Source of the DNA: Planctomycetota bacterium
GTDB taxonomy: Bacteria > Planctomycetota > Phycisphaerae > Phycisphaerales > Phycisphaeraceae
DNA: 64,000 nt
Assembly: GCA_024276075.1 (NCBI GenBank)
Contig: JAJRXX010000057.1
Coordinates: 1-64,000 of the forward strand
Reading direction: 5' to 3'
Of the stretch, positions 1 to 8,275 are shown piece after piece (position 1 is the stretch's first letter; every line of letters begins with the position of its first letter). Position numbers and translations under genes: made by a program. The notes under the pieces are model-generated. The model searched no databases, was not told where the DNA came from, and saw only the letters and a program-made list of their open reading frames with translations.

Positions 1-549
1 GACCCCTCCAGCAGCAACCTCGACCCCGGCCGCTCCAATGCCAGCGGATCATGGCTGGCGCACGAACGGGTCGGCTACAACTACCGTCTCAGCGAGATCG
101 CGTGTGCTTTGGGCATCGCACAGATGGAACGGCTCAGCCAAATCCTCGAATCGCGCCGTCACATCGCGGGCCTATACATACAACGCCTCATGGATTGGAC
201 AGACCTGATCCTGCCCACTGTGGCCGAACCGAACGCAGCCGAGATGAGTTGGTTCGTTTTCGTCGTTCGCCTCTCTGATCAATACGGTCAGATCGAGCGA
301 GACCGCATCATCTCCGGGATGCACCGCCACGAAATCGGAGCCGCGAACTATTTCCCGTGCATCCACCTCCAGCCGTTTTATCGTCAACGGTTCGGTTACG
401 AGACAGGGGCTTTTCCTATTGCAGAGTCCGTTAGCCAACGCACCATCGCATTGCCTTTTTACAACCGCCTCGACGAAACACAGATCGAGTTGATCGTGCA
501 CACACTGCGCGTCATGATCCAACGGGAACAACTACTCAAACGGCCATAG
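1..549 (+). CDS. DegT/DnrJ/EryC1/StrS family aminotransferase, 5'-truncated
   Basis: The reading frame is open from the first base of the window, so the N-terminal half, including the PLP lysine, lies outside; about 182 residues are visible. The segment GYNYRLSEIACALGIAQ near residue 34 matches the conserved GYNxRxS region of DegT-family PLP-dependent sugar aminotransferases. The C-terminal part (HEIGAANYFPCIHLQPFY, then ALPFYNRLDETQIELI) is the usual small domain of the family. These enzymes transfer amino groups to nucleotide-sugar ketones for surface polysaccharide synthesis. The exact substrate cannot be told from this fragment. Confidence 0.9.
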   Translation, partial: DPSSSNLDPGRSNASGSWLAHERVGYNYRLSEIACALGIAQMERLSQILESRRHIAGLYIQRLMDWTDLILPTVAEPNAAEMSWFVFVVRLSDQYGQIERDRIISGMHRHEIGAANYFPCIHLQPFYRQRFGYETGAFPIAESVSQRTIALPFYNRLDETQIELIVHTLRVMIQREQLLKRP

Positions 550-620
550 TGGGCGCCGCCCTTTTGCCGCTACTGCCCCTTTGTGCCAACACACCCACGG
601 GGTGTTATCATCAATCCGGT

Positions 621-1070
621 ATGGCTAAACGAAAAAAGAAGAAAAAGAAAATACCTCCCCCGGACGCTGCCTACCCGACACCGCCACACATGATCGGCTT
701 GGACTGGGTAGAGCTACCCGTCAAACGGCCCGCCTACAGTGCGATGATCTACCGCGCGATTGGATTCGTCCCCCGTGGCTCAGTCGGGGCACGCAAAGCC
801 GTCGCGATCGGCGGCACCGTACTCATGTTTAAACGCGCCACATCAGCACGCACCGGCTCAAGTAAATCGCCTACGGGCATCATGCTTCAGGTCCCCGTCG
901 ACAACGTCGAGCTCAAACGGCAGCAGCTTATCGATCTGGGGTTTCACCCCGGCCGACCCCGCCGCCAACCTCGCGGTGACAGGGCCTTCGAGTGGCGCGA
1001 CCCGGACGGACACACCATCCGCTTCGTTGGGCCGGCCAGACAGCCACATGAAAAAACGTTCAACGACTGA
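621..1070 (+). CDS. VOC/glyoxalase-fold protein
   Basis: This is a protein of about 149 residues. A very basic N-terminus (MAKRKKKKKK) is followed by one vicinal-oxygen-chelate-like domain: HMIGLDWVELPV, a middle FYR-type segment, VPVDNVELKRQQLIDLGF, and the closing FEWRDPDGHTIRF strand typical of glyoxalase/bleomycin-resistance folds. I chose the ATG at 621 because the frame upstream does not look protein-like. Substrate and metal use are unknown. The lysine-rich head is unusual and may bind nucleic acid or simply be unstructured. Confidence 0.7.
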   Translation: MAKRKKKKKKIPPPDAAYPTPPHMIGLDWVELPVKRPAYSAMIYRAIGFVPRGSVGARKAVAIGGTVLMFKRATSARTGSSKSPTGIMLQVPVDNVELKRQQLIDLGFHPGRPRRQPRGDRAFEWRDPDGHTIRFVGPARQPHEKTFND

Positions 1071-1082
1071 TCATCAGCAACC

Positions 1083-2117
1083 GTGTTCGTAAGACCCCGC
1101 ACAGAACCGCTCGACAACAGACACCGCCTAGGTGTCAGCATCGCTATGCTTTTCGCTCTGTTGCTGATCGGGGCTGGTGGCTTTTATCTTCTAAGCGACA
1201 ATGCCACGGTCCTCGATTCCATTTACCTTACGGCGCTGATCCTGACCACCGTCGGGATGAAAGAGGGGCGCCTTGACCTGAATACCCCGCAACAAGTCTG
1301 GGCGCTGTTCATGATGCTCGCGGGTATCAGCGCCGCGTTATACGCCGCTGGTAATGTCGTTGCGTTTATCATTGACGGCGAGCTACACCGATTATTCGGG
1401 AGGCAACAATTGCAAAACAAAATCGACCGCTTACAAGACCACTACATCGTTTGTGGGTTCGGCCGAATGGGCAAAGCTCTGTGCGCAAAGCTAAATGAAA
1501 AAGATGTTCCCTTTGTGCTGATCGAGCATGGCACCCCACGTACCGCCGAGGCTCATCAACTGGGCTACCTCCACCTCATGGGCGACGCCATGTCCGAAGA
1601 CGTGCTCAAAACCGCTCACGTCGAACGGGCACGGGGCCTAGCCACCTGTCTGGGTACCGACGCGAATAACGTATTTGTCACTCTCACCGCTCGCGGGCTC
1701 AACGACAAACTGACCATCATCGCCCGCGCCGAAGAGCCCACAGCCGAGTCCAAGCTCAAACGCGCCGGAGCCGACCGCATCATCTGCCTGCCTCTGCTGG
1801 GCGCCACGCGCATCACGCACATGCTCCTGCAGCCCGGTATCGACGAGTTGCTGGAATTAACCGTCACCGGACGCGACCTAGAGATATCGAAGGTCAGTGT
1901 CGATCAAATCCCCAATGCTGCTGGCAAGTCTCTACGTGACTTGGCGCTACCGCAGAAGACGGGCTCCATTGTCGTCGCTATTATCCATCCAGATGGACAG
2001 CGGAGCTTCAATCCACCTCCCGATACACAACTTAATCATAAGGACGAAATGATCATCATCTCGTCGGCTGGCGGAGTCGATAAGATACTGAGCACTCTAG
2101 GCGACAAATCGCCGTAG
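1083..2117 (+). CDS. two-TM potassium-channel-like protein with RCK (TrkA-N/TrkA-C) domains
   Basis: This 344-residue protein begins with GTG. Residues about 17-37 and 72-97 are membrane helices flanking a pore loop at about 46-62. A Rossmann RCK/TrkA-N domain starts near 120 (VCGFGRMG, a dinucleotide-binding glycine motif), and a TrkA-C domain occupies about 256-340. The architecture is that of MthK-type ligand-gated K+ channels. The selectivity filter reads TTVGMKEG instead of TVGYGD, so the key Tyr-Gly-Asp is replaced. Ion selectivity is therefore uncertain, although the gating domain is intact. It is followed closely by an nfeD-like gene on the same strand. Confidence 0.85.
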   Translation: MFVRPRTEPLDNRHRLGVSIAMLFALLLIGAGGFYLLSDNATVLDSIYLTALILTTVGMKEGRLDLNTPQQVWALFMMLAGISAALYAAGNVVAFIIDGELHRLFGRQQLQNKIDRLQDHYIVCGFGRMGKALCAKLNEKDVPFVLIEHGTPRTAEAHQLGYLHLMGDAMSEDVLKTAHVERARGLATCLGTDANNVFVTLTARGLNDKLTIIARAEEPTAESKLKRAGADRIICLPLLGATRITHMLLQPGIDELLELTVTGRDLEISKVSVDQIPNAAGKSLRDLALPQKTGSIVVAIIHPDGQRSFNPPPDTQLNHKDEMIIISSAGGVDKILSTLGDKSP

Positions 2118-2149
2118 CCCCACTCCCTAGACTAAGGTGCAACCCCGCG

Positions 2150-2728
2150 ATGCCTCCACTCCAACCGCTGCTCTCGCTCGCCCAGGCCGCCACCGGGCAG
2201 CCCCCTGCCAATAGTCAAAACTACGCGATCTGGGCAGTGATCCTCTTGGGCGTCGCAGTGGTGCTGTTCTTCACCGAAATCATTGTCCCGTCGGGTGGCG
2301 TCCTCGGATTCTGTTCCACGATATCCCTGATCGCTGGGATCGTCTTGCTATTCAAGATCAATACGACGCTGGGTCTGATCGGGGCGATTATCGCGATGAT
2401 CGCCTTGCCCTTCCTATTCGCCTTCGCGATCAAGGTCTGGCCTCACACTCCGATCGCACAGATGTTGCTGCTGCGGAGCCCCCCTCGCCCTGATGTAAAC
2501 GCTGCCAACGACCACGCCAGCCCGATACCCACCGATCTGGTTGGCCGAAACGGGTCCGCGTTGACAGACCTGCACCCCGTGGGCACGTGTCTGATTGACG
2601 GCCAACGTGTTCAGTGCCTCGCCGAGACCTGCCTGATCCGTTCGGGTACACCGGTGCGTGTGATTGCTGCGGATGGCATCGCGGTGAAAGTCCGGAGCCT
2701 AAAACCCGACACCGAATCCGCGACTTAG
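2150..2728 (+). CDS. NfeD-like membrane protein
   Basis: This 192-residue protein has three hydrophobic segments between about residues 25 and 103, including the NfeD-type sequence FFTEIIVPSGGVLGF. A soluble C-terminal OB-fold-like domain follows (VGRNGSALTDLHPVGTC, then GTPVRVIAADGIAVKVRSL). It matches the short NfeD form without the ClpP-like protease domain. Family members sit in the membrane near stomatin/flotillin-like proteins; no such partner is visible here. Its end overlaps the convergent fliN-like gene by 4 bases. Confidence 0.85.
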   Translation: MPPLQPLLSLAQAATGQPPANSQNYAIWAVILLGVAVVLFFTEIIVPSGGVLGFCSTISLIAGIVLLFKINTTLGLIGAIIAMIALPFLFAFAIKVWPHTPIAQMLLLRSPPRPDVNAANDHASPIPTDLVGRNGSALTDLHPVGTCLIDGQRVQCLAETCLIRSGTPVRVIAADGIAVKVRSLKPDTESAT

Positions 2729-3000
2729 CCCTCACTCCCACTGATCGCTTTGACGACTTCCTGGGGCGAGTTGATTGATGAGATGCGGATACCGAAGTTC
2801 TCCCCCACCTTTACAGCTGTGCCCATACCGATCGACTTGTTGTTGACCAGCAGTTCCAGCTCCGACTCTGCTGATTTGCCCAGCTCAAGGATCGCGCCCG
2901 GTGCCAACGCCAAGACGTCGTCCATCGCGATATGGCGTTCGCCCACCTGAACGATCATCGGCACCGTTAACCGCAGCAATGTTTGTAATTCGGTCGACAT
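2725..3000 (-). CDS. fliN: FliN/SpoA-domain flagellar motor switch-like protein
   Basis: This small protein of 91 residues consists almost wholly of one SpoA/FliN C-terminal domain: LRLTVPMIVQVGE, then LAPGAILELGKSAESELELLVNN, then GTAVKVGENFGIRI. FliN forms part of the cytoplasmic C-ring that sets flagellar rotation. The ATG at 3000 has an AAGGG ribosome-binding site about 9 bases upstream and is preferred over a TTG two codons earlier. No other motor gene is adjacent, so it is an isolated flagellar gene next to trpE. A type III secretion SpoA protein is the alternative, but less likely because fliS occurs elsewhere in the window. Confidence 0.8.
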   Translation of the reverse strand: MSTELQTLLRLTVPMIVQVGERHIAMDDVLALAPGAILELGKSAESELELLVNNKSIGMGTAVKVGENFGIRISSINSPQEVVKAISGSEG

Positions 3001-3064
3001 CTTCAATATCCCTTATCGACGCATCGCCCAGCCCTGCTACAGTCCCGGCGTCCGCGGGGCCCAT

Positions 3065-4708
3065 TCACCGCTGTTCAAATGCCTTCTGGGCCAGGTCCAC
3101 CGCCTTCGCCAGTGCCGCAGCCTTGTGGACCGTCTCCCGGTGCTCCGACTCCGGGTCGCTGTCGGCTACGATCCCGGCGCCGGCCTGGAGGTACACCGCC
3201 CACTGCTCATTCCCCGTGGGTGCCGCATTTCCCAAGGATTTAGCGGGCATGATGACCATCGTCCGTAGCGCAATCGCCATGTCCAGATTCCCCGCAAAAT
3301 CAACGTAACCCACCGCGCCGGCATACGGACCTCGCCGCGTGGGCTCCAACTCGTCGATGATCTGCATCGCACGCACCTTCGGCGCGCCGCTGACCGTCCC
3401 CACCGGCAGCGTATGCCGAAGCGCATCCCAACACGTACACCCCTCCGCTAACTCACCGGTCACCGTCGAGCTGATGTGCATCACGTGGCTGTAGCGCTCG
3501 ACCACCATCGTCTCGGGCAGACGGATCGAGGCTGGCTTCGACACGCGGCCCACGTCGTTGCGCCCCAGGTCCACGAGCATCACGTGCTCGGCGCGTTCTT
3601 TCGGGTCCGTCAACAGTTCGGTTTCCAGTGCCCGGTCTTCCTGCTCGTCATGGCCACGCGGGCGCGTACCCGCTAGCGGACGGGACGTCACCACGCCGTC
3701 TTGCACACGGCAGAGAATTTCAGGGCTAGATCCCACCAACATCGCCCCATCGATCTTCCCTCCCTCAGTCTTCCTCCCATCGATCTGCATGTAGAACATG
3801 TACGGCGACGGGTTTACCACGCGTAGCGCACGATAAATATCAAACGGGTCGGCATCCGTGCGCCGCTCAAACCGCTGACTGGGCACCACTTGAAAAACGT
3901 CACCAGTGGCGATGTACTGCTTGGCCTTCTCCACCGCGCACTGGTAGCCGCCCGGCGGCATATTGCTCGCCAATAGGTTCGTCGGCGCTGAATCCAGATC
4001 GACCTCCCCGATCGGCAGCTCGGCACCGACCTTGTCGCCACCGGCTGTAGCTGCACGCGGCGTCTCGATCCGAGCAACCAGGTCGTTCAACTCACGCTGT
4101 CCCGCTTCATACGCAGCGCGTACCGAGCGGTGCTCGTCGAGCAACACGTGCGTAATGACTACCACCGTCTTCTGCACATGATCAAACGCTACGATCCGCC
4201 TGTATAAACCCATGTGCAGGTCGGGCAGCCCGCGATCGTCGTGCGGCGGGAACGGCAGCTTCGAGCCCTCCACATATCGCACCGTGTCGTACCCCGCATA
4301 CCCGACCCAGCCGCCGGCAAAGTCGGGCAACCCTTCCACCGAGGCCAACGTCCATTGGGCTGTCAGCTTCTGCACCTCGCCCAACGGGTCCTCACACCGA
4401 TACGCTCTTGACCGATCCGGATCGATCGCGTCGATGCATCGCACATCGTGCCCATGCGCGATCACCTGTGTGCTGGGCTGCGAACCAAGGTAGCTATACC
4501 GGCCCACACGGTCGCCACCGACGACCGACTCGAGTAAAAAACTCGGCGCCATCCGGTCGTCCGACGCCACCAGCCTGCGATACGCCAATACCGGCGTCAA
4601 TGAGTCGCTCATTAGCCGACGATACATCGGCACTAGCGTAAAACCACCGCTGCCCGTCGACGCGGCCAAGCGCTCAAACGTTTCAAAATCAGGCATATTG
4701 TGTGACAT
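3065..4708 (-). CDS. trpE: anthranilate synthase component I
   Basis: This 547-residue protein is the large subunit that converts chorismate to anthranilate in tryptophan biosynthesis, with ammonia from a TrpG partner. The N-terminal regulatory domain includes LLESVVGGDRVGRYSYLG, part of the feedback-binding region. The C-terminal chorismate-binding domain shows FQVVPSQRFER, SPEILCRVQDG, RPLAGTRPRG, DLGRNDVGRVS and GTVSGAPKVRAMQIIDELE, all diagnostic. Start is set at the ATG of MSHNMPDF; the upstream extension does not resemble TrpE. No trpG or other trp gene is in the window. A para-aminobenzoate synthase is the alternative but fits less well. Confidence 0.95.
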   Translation of the reverse strand: MSHNMPDFETFERLAASTGSGGFTLVPMYRRLMSDSLTPVLAYRRLVASDDRMAPSFLLESVVGGDRVGRYSYLGSQPSTQVIAHGHDVRCIDAIDPDRSRAYRCEDPLGEVQKLTAQWTLASVEGLPDFAGGWVGYAGYDTVRYVEGSKLPFPPHDDRGLPDLHMGLYRRIVAFDHVQKTVVVITHVLLDEHRSVRAAYEAGQRELNDLVARIETPRAATAGGDKVGAELPIGEVDLDSAPTNLLASNMPPGGYQCAVEKAKQYIATGDVFQVVPSQRFERRTDADPFDIYRALRVVNPSPYMFYMQIDGRKTEGGKIDGAMLVGSSPEILCRVQDGVVTSRPLAGTRPRGHDEQEDRALETELLTDPKERAEHVMLVDLGRNDVGRVSKPASIRLPETMVVERYSHVMHISSTVTGELAEGCTCWDALRHTLPVGTVSGAPKVRAMQIIDELEPTRRGPYAGAVGYVDFAGNLDMAIALRTMVIMPAKSLGNAAPTGNEQWAVYLQAGAGIVADSDPESEHRETVHKAAALAKAVDLAQKAFEQR

Positions 4709-4793
4709 CGGCAAACATATCACGGGTGGATTCGGCTGGTCTACTGGCCCGGTTCTCATTCAGGTCGTAGACCGCTCGGCCGTGCACCGTTCA

Positions 4794-5183
4794 TTAATCC
4801 AAAGGCTCCGGCTCCAGGCTCGCCGACTCTCCCCTGGCACGTTGTTCGTTGTATTTCTTGACCCAAGTCTCCCAGCTCTTGCCCGCTGCGGTGTCGCGCC
4901 CGGAAAAGGTCAACTCAGCAATCGTGTGATAGGGGATGTCCATCCGCTGCTGGCTGTCACGCTCGACCACACGCACGTACGGCTGCGTGGCGTCACTACG
5001 CCGGTCAAATACATACGCTTCGATCACCCTGCCATCATCCGTGCGAATCGTCACGTCGCCGCGGTAGTCAAACGCCTCGTCAAAAGCGGCTTTGCGGTCC
5101 GCCTGCGTCGCCAACACGGGTACATACCCCTGGAGCGTCTTCTTCTGCGAGTCATCGTGATTTAAATCTGGACCGTCGACCAT
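4794..5183 (-). CDS. conserved hypothetical protein
   Basis: This acidic, soluble protein of 129 residues has no signal peptide or membrane segment. The core (YRGDVTIRTDDGRVIEAYVF, then PYVRVVERDS, then IPYHTIAELTFSGRDTAAG) looks like a small all-beta domain, possibly SH3/PRC-barrel-like. A basic helical tail follows (SWETWVKKYNEQRA). I do not recognise a named family. It lies just upstream of trpE on the same strand with an 85-base gap, but nothing links it functionally to tryptophan synthesis. Confidence 0.65.
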   Translation of the reverse strand: MVDGPDLNHDDSQKKTLQGYVPVLATQADRKAAFDEAFDYRGDVTIRTDDGRVIEAYVFDRRSDATQPYVRVVERDSQQRMDIPYHTIAELTFSGRDTAAGKSWETWVKKYNEQRARGESASLEPEPLD

Positions 5184-5349
5184 ACCTCTAGTTTACGCGT
5201 GCCGACGCCAGCCCGCACCTCACGCTCCCCTCACACTCCCCCGGGTTCGCACAGCACACCCCACAGCGAGTAAGATGGCGCATTAAATATGGTCCAATCC
5301 CGGCAGAATATAGGTCCATTAGCGAACGCTTCACACAACGAGTGCTCTG

Positions 5350-6933
5350 ATGAACGCTGAAGACTTTCTCGCACACCACGGTATCGACGAAAACCCGTTC
5401 GGCGCCGAAGAAGCCAGGCACGACCCGATCTACACCCGCCTGCTCGACTCGACCACGTCGCACCCCGATTTTGCCAAGATCCTGGGCCGAATCGATCAGC
5501 CCCGCACAGCAGTCGTCTTCGGCGAAAAAGGCAGCGGGAAGACCGCCATCCGTATGCTCATTACCAACCGTATCGCCGAGCACAATGCCGCCCACCCCGA
5601 CCGCCGAGCCCTGCTGGTCGTCTACGACGACCTCAACCCCGTCCTCGATCGTGTGATGGTCCACCGACGCGGCGAAATGAGCTTCCGTCTCACTTCACGC
5701 ACCAGCCCGGAAAAACTCTTAGATATGGTTCGGCTCGAAGACCACCAAGACGCAATCCTCTCGCTGGCAGTCACCAAGCTCGTCGACGGCGTCTTGGGCA
5801 CTACCGACGGGTCTGGCGGCGACGCCATGCCCATGCCCGACGCCCATTTAAAAAGCATCAAAAAATGGCCCCGCCAGCTACGCGCAGACCTGGCGGTACT
5901 GACCGCACTCTACGATCAGCCACGCAACGGGGCTGTCGCACAGCGCTGGCACAGTCTCCTGTCTAGGCTGCGCATGGGAAGCTGGACACCCCAGATGACG
6001 CTGCTGAAACTCGCGGGCACACTGACTGCAATCGCTGCGATCGTCTTGGCGATCTCGGGCTACTGGATCGATACAGCCCCCTTCTGGCTCACACCGCTAA
6101 CGGGTCTGTGTACTGCTGCGTCGATCGTCCTGTGGAGCACTTGGGCGTGGCGCCATATTTCGCTCTGGATGCTGTGCCAAAAAATCCGCCGGGAGATGGT
6201 CGCCTTGCAACGATCACCGAATGAACTACGGTCAATGCTGCTGTCGCTACGCAAGACCGACTTGGCCAATCGCCCCTGGCCTATACCTGGAAAAATCCCA
6301 GGCGGACGCGGCATACCGGGCAATCAAGACAGCCGATACCAGTTTATCTCTCGTCTATTGGCTGTGCTCAAGGCACTCGACTACGTCGGTATTATGGTCC
6401 TGATCGACCGTGTCGACGAGCCTACGTCGATCTGCGGAAACCCGCAGCGCATGCGATCAGTCGTTTGGCCCATGCTCGACAACAAGTTCCTCCAGCAGGA
6501 CGCCGTTGGCATTAAATTGTTACTTCCTATTGAATTACGGCATTTGCTGCATCGTGAGTCTGCAGATTTTTTCCAAGAAGCCCGACTCGACAAACAGAAC
6601 ATGATCGATAGGCTCACTTGGTCCGGTGCCACGTTGTACGACCTGTGTAATGCTCGTCTGCACGCCTGCCGAGACGAGGAGAACCCTGATCAGATACAAC
6701 TCACTAGCCTGTTCGACCCTGACGTCACCCGCGACATGCTCATCGAAGCACTTGATCAGATGCACCAGCCCCGTGACGCTTTCAAGTTCCTGTACGCCGT
6801 CATGCAGGAACACTGCCGCACTACGACCCAAGACCACGCTGTGTACAAGATCCCCAGGCTCACCCTCGAGGCCATCCGCCGACAGCAGTCCCAACGGGTT
6901 CAGGAGTTGCATCAGGGCCTGGCGCCGGCGTGA
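5350..6933 (+). CDS. membrane-anchored P-loop NTPase of unknown function
   Basis: This is a 527-residue protein. A Walker A motif, GEKGSGKT, lies at about residues 58-65, and a Walker B-like segment, IMVLIDRVDEP, at about 348-357. Between them, at about 217-275, are two hydrophobic helices, so the NTPase core is split by a membrane hairpin. This recalls KAP/STAND-type P-loop ATPases, in which a membrane insertion within the ATPase is known, but I cannot assign it firmly. The N-terminus (HGIDENPFGAEEA) resembles the NPF-type leader of ExeA/AAA proteins. It stands alone between unrelated genes; its role is unknown. Confidence 0.75.
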   Translation: MNAEDFLAHHGIDENPFGAEEARHDPIYTRLLDSTTSHPDFAKILGRIDQPRTAVVFGEKGSGKTAIRMLITNRIAEHNAAHPDRRALLVVYDDLNPVLDRVMVHRRGEMSFRLTSRTSPEKLLDMVRLEDHQDAILSLAVTKLVDGVLGTTDGSGGDAMPMPDAHLKSIKKWPRQLRADLAVLTALYDQPRNGAVAQRWHSLLSRLRMGSWTPQMTLLKLAGTLTAIAAIVLAISGYWIDTAPFWLTPLTGLCTAASIVLWSTWAWRHISLWMLCQKIRREMVALQRSPNELRSMLLSLRKTDLANRPWPIPGKIPGGRGIPGNQDSRYQFISRLLAVLKALDYVGIMVLIDRVDEPTSICGNPQRMRSVVWPMLDNKFLQQDAVGIKLLLPIELRHLLHRESADFFQEARLDKQNMIDRLTWSGATLYDLCNARLHACRDEENPDQIQLTSLFDPDVTRDMLIEALDQMHQPRDAFKFLYAVMQEHCRTTTQDHAVYKIPRLTLEAIRRQQSQRVQELHQGLAPA

Positions 6934-6961
6934 ACCGGCCCGTTCGACACCTAATCTGTTC

Positions 6962-6989
6962 TTGACTATTGTAGGGCAGATTCGATAAC
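6962..6989 (+). promoter_or_regulatory. candidate sigma70-type promoter for the beta-barrel gene
   Basis: TTGACT at 6962-6967 and GATAAC at 6984-6989 are separated by 16 bases, about 85 bases upstream of the porin-like start codon. The ATG at 7076 also has a strong AAGGAG site at 7063-7068. GATAAC recurs inverted as GTTATC at 7008-7013, straddling the expected transcription start, which could be an operator or chance. Confidence 0.45.
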
Positions 6990-7075
6990 AACCGATCACA
7001 GACAATGGTTATCACTACAACCGTTTACCGCATCAGGTTTCCATTCCAGGAACCTACGCACAAAGGAGTCACATT

Positions 7076-8035
7076 ATGTGCAACCAACGATCCAGGAGGG
7101 CTGTTGATTGTTGTTTCGTAGCGCTCACGATCAGCCTGGCTTGGGCTGTATCCACCGCTCAAGCGCAGCAAGTGCAGGATGAGGAAACCATCACACACGT
7201 CAAGCGCGCCGGCGAACTCCACGAACACATACCCCAACACAACGCCGGCAAGATCTCTTTCAGCACAGGAGCTGATATTACCTCCGCCTACTTCTTCCGC
7301 GGCATCCTCCAGGAAGACCAGGGATTTATCGTCCAACCCTGGATCGACGCCACCGTACAGTTATCCGACGACTCCTCGCTGACCTTCGGCATCTGGAACA
7401 GCTTCCATGACAAGCAAACCGGCGCATTAGCAGCAGGAACCGGACCCGATTGGTGGTACGAAGCCGACCTCTATATCAGCTTCGCTACCGCGTTGACGGA
7501 CACGCTTGGATTCGACATCACCTACACAGCCTACACCAGCCCCAACGATGCTTTCGGTACTATTAGTGAATTCGCGTTTGGACTGATGTACGACGATACC
7601 GCCATGTGGGAAGGCACCGCAATCGCCAGTGGCTTGCAACCTTCCATGTTAATCGCCGTCGAAACCGACGGGCAAGCTGATGGGGGTTCAAACGAAGGCA
7701 TCTACCTGCAACTCGCGATCGAGCCGAGTTGCACCCTGATCGAAAGCCAAGACTCGCCCGTCACCCTATCCGTACCAATCACTTTGGGGCTGAGCCTAGG
7801 CGACTACTACGAAGACCCGACCAGCCCGGGCGCTGCAGACGACTCCAACTTTGGATATCTCGACATCGGCGCGGTGCTTAGCATGCCGCTTTCCAGCATC
7901 CCCTCTGACTACGGCCATTGGGAGGCCAGCCTCGGCGTCCACTACCTCAAGCTGTCCGAAGCCACCGAAGCCGCCAACGCCAACGCCAAGGGTGACGAGG
8001 TTATCTTCACGTTCGGTATCAGCATGGGCTACTAG
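7076..8035 (+). CDS. TorF-like putative outer-membrane beta-barrel protein
   Basis: This 319-residue protein starts with a cleavable signal peptide (hydrophobic core ALTISLAWAVSTAQA, cleavage after AQA). The mature part has alternating amphipathic beta strands. It carries the ADITSAYFFRGILQEDQG motif typical of the TorF/Gcw_chp family of putative porins, and ends in an aromatic residue (GISMGY) as outer-membrane barrels usually do. It is probably in the outer membrane; substrate unknown. It is a single-gene unit, with its own candidate promoter, a good ribosome-binding site, and a rho-independent terminator about 40 bases downstream. Confidence 0.8.
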   Translation: MCNQRSRRAVDCCFVALTISLAWAVSTAQAQQVQDEETITHVKRAGELHEHIPQHNAGKISFSTGADITSAYFFRGILQEDQGFIVQPWIDATVQLSDDSSLTFGIWNSFHDKQTGALAAGTGPDWWYEADLYISFATALTDTLGFDITYTAYTSPNDAFGTISEFAFGLMYDDTAMWEGTAIASGLQPSMLIAVETDGQADGGSNEGIYLQLAIEPSCTLIESQDSPVTLSVPITLGLSLGDYYEDPTSPGAADDSNFGYLDIGAVLSMPLSSIPSDYGHWEASLGVHYLKLSEATEAANANAKGDEVIFTFGISMGY

Positions 8036-8074
8036 CTAGCTACGAAGCTACGCAACCTTCAAAACAAAACAGAT

Positions 8075-8106
8075 CCGATTCGGCATCGCCCGGATCGGGT
8101 TTTTTT
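8075..8106 (+). terminator. rho-independent terminator after the porin-like gene
   Basis: A 9-bp stem (CCGATTCGG at 8075-8083 with CCGGATCGG at 8090-8098, one G-T pair) has a 6-base loop. It is followed by G and seven T residues (8100-8106). It lies 40 bases after the stop codon. Confidence 0.85.
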
Positions 8107-8194
8107 ATGCGCCGGCGTCGCGCCCCGCAGATGAAAGTACCACGACATGGTTACGATCAATAGAGCAACTTGCGTAATTATTCTCCATCTCCCC

Positions 8195-8221
8195 AAGAAG
8201 AAGGCAGGTCAATGACCTGCC
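8195..8221 (-). terminator. hairpin terminator at the end of the SAM-riboswitch operon
   Basis: On the minus strand a perfect 8-bp stem (GGCAGGTC / GACCTGCC) with a 3-base loop is followed by TTCTTCTT. It lies about 55 bases after the cysteine desulfurase stop codon and would end the minus-strand sulfur operon. The T-run is imperfect, so efficiency is uncertain. The same hairpin could also be a dispersed repeat unit. Confidence 0.55.
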
Positions 8222-8275
8222 CTACTCCAGAACTGACATGGCGATTATTTATGCAAGGTGCTCTAGTTTGTAAAT

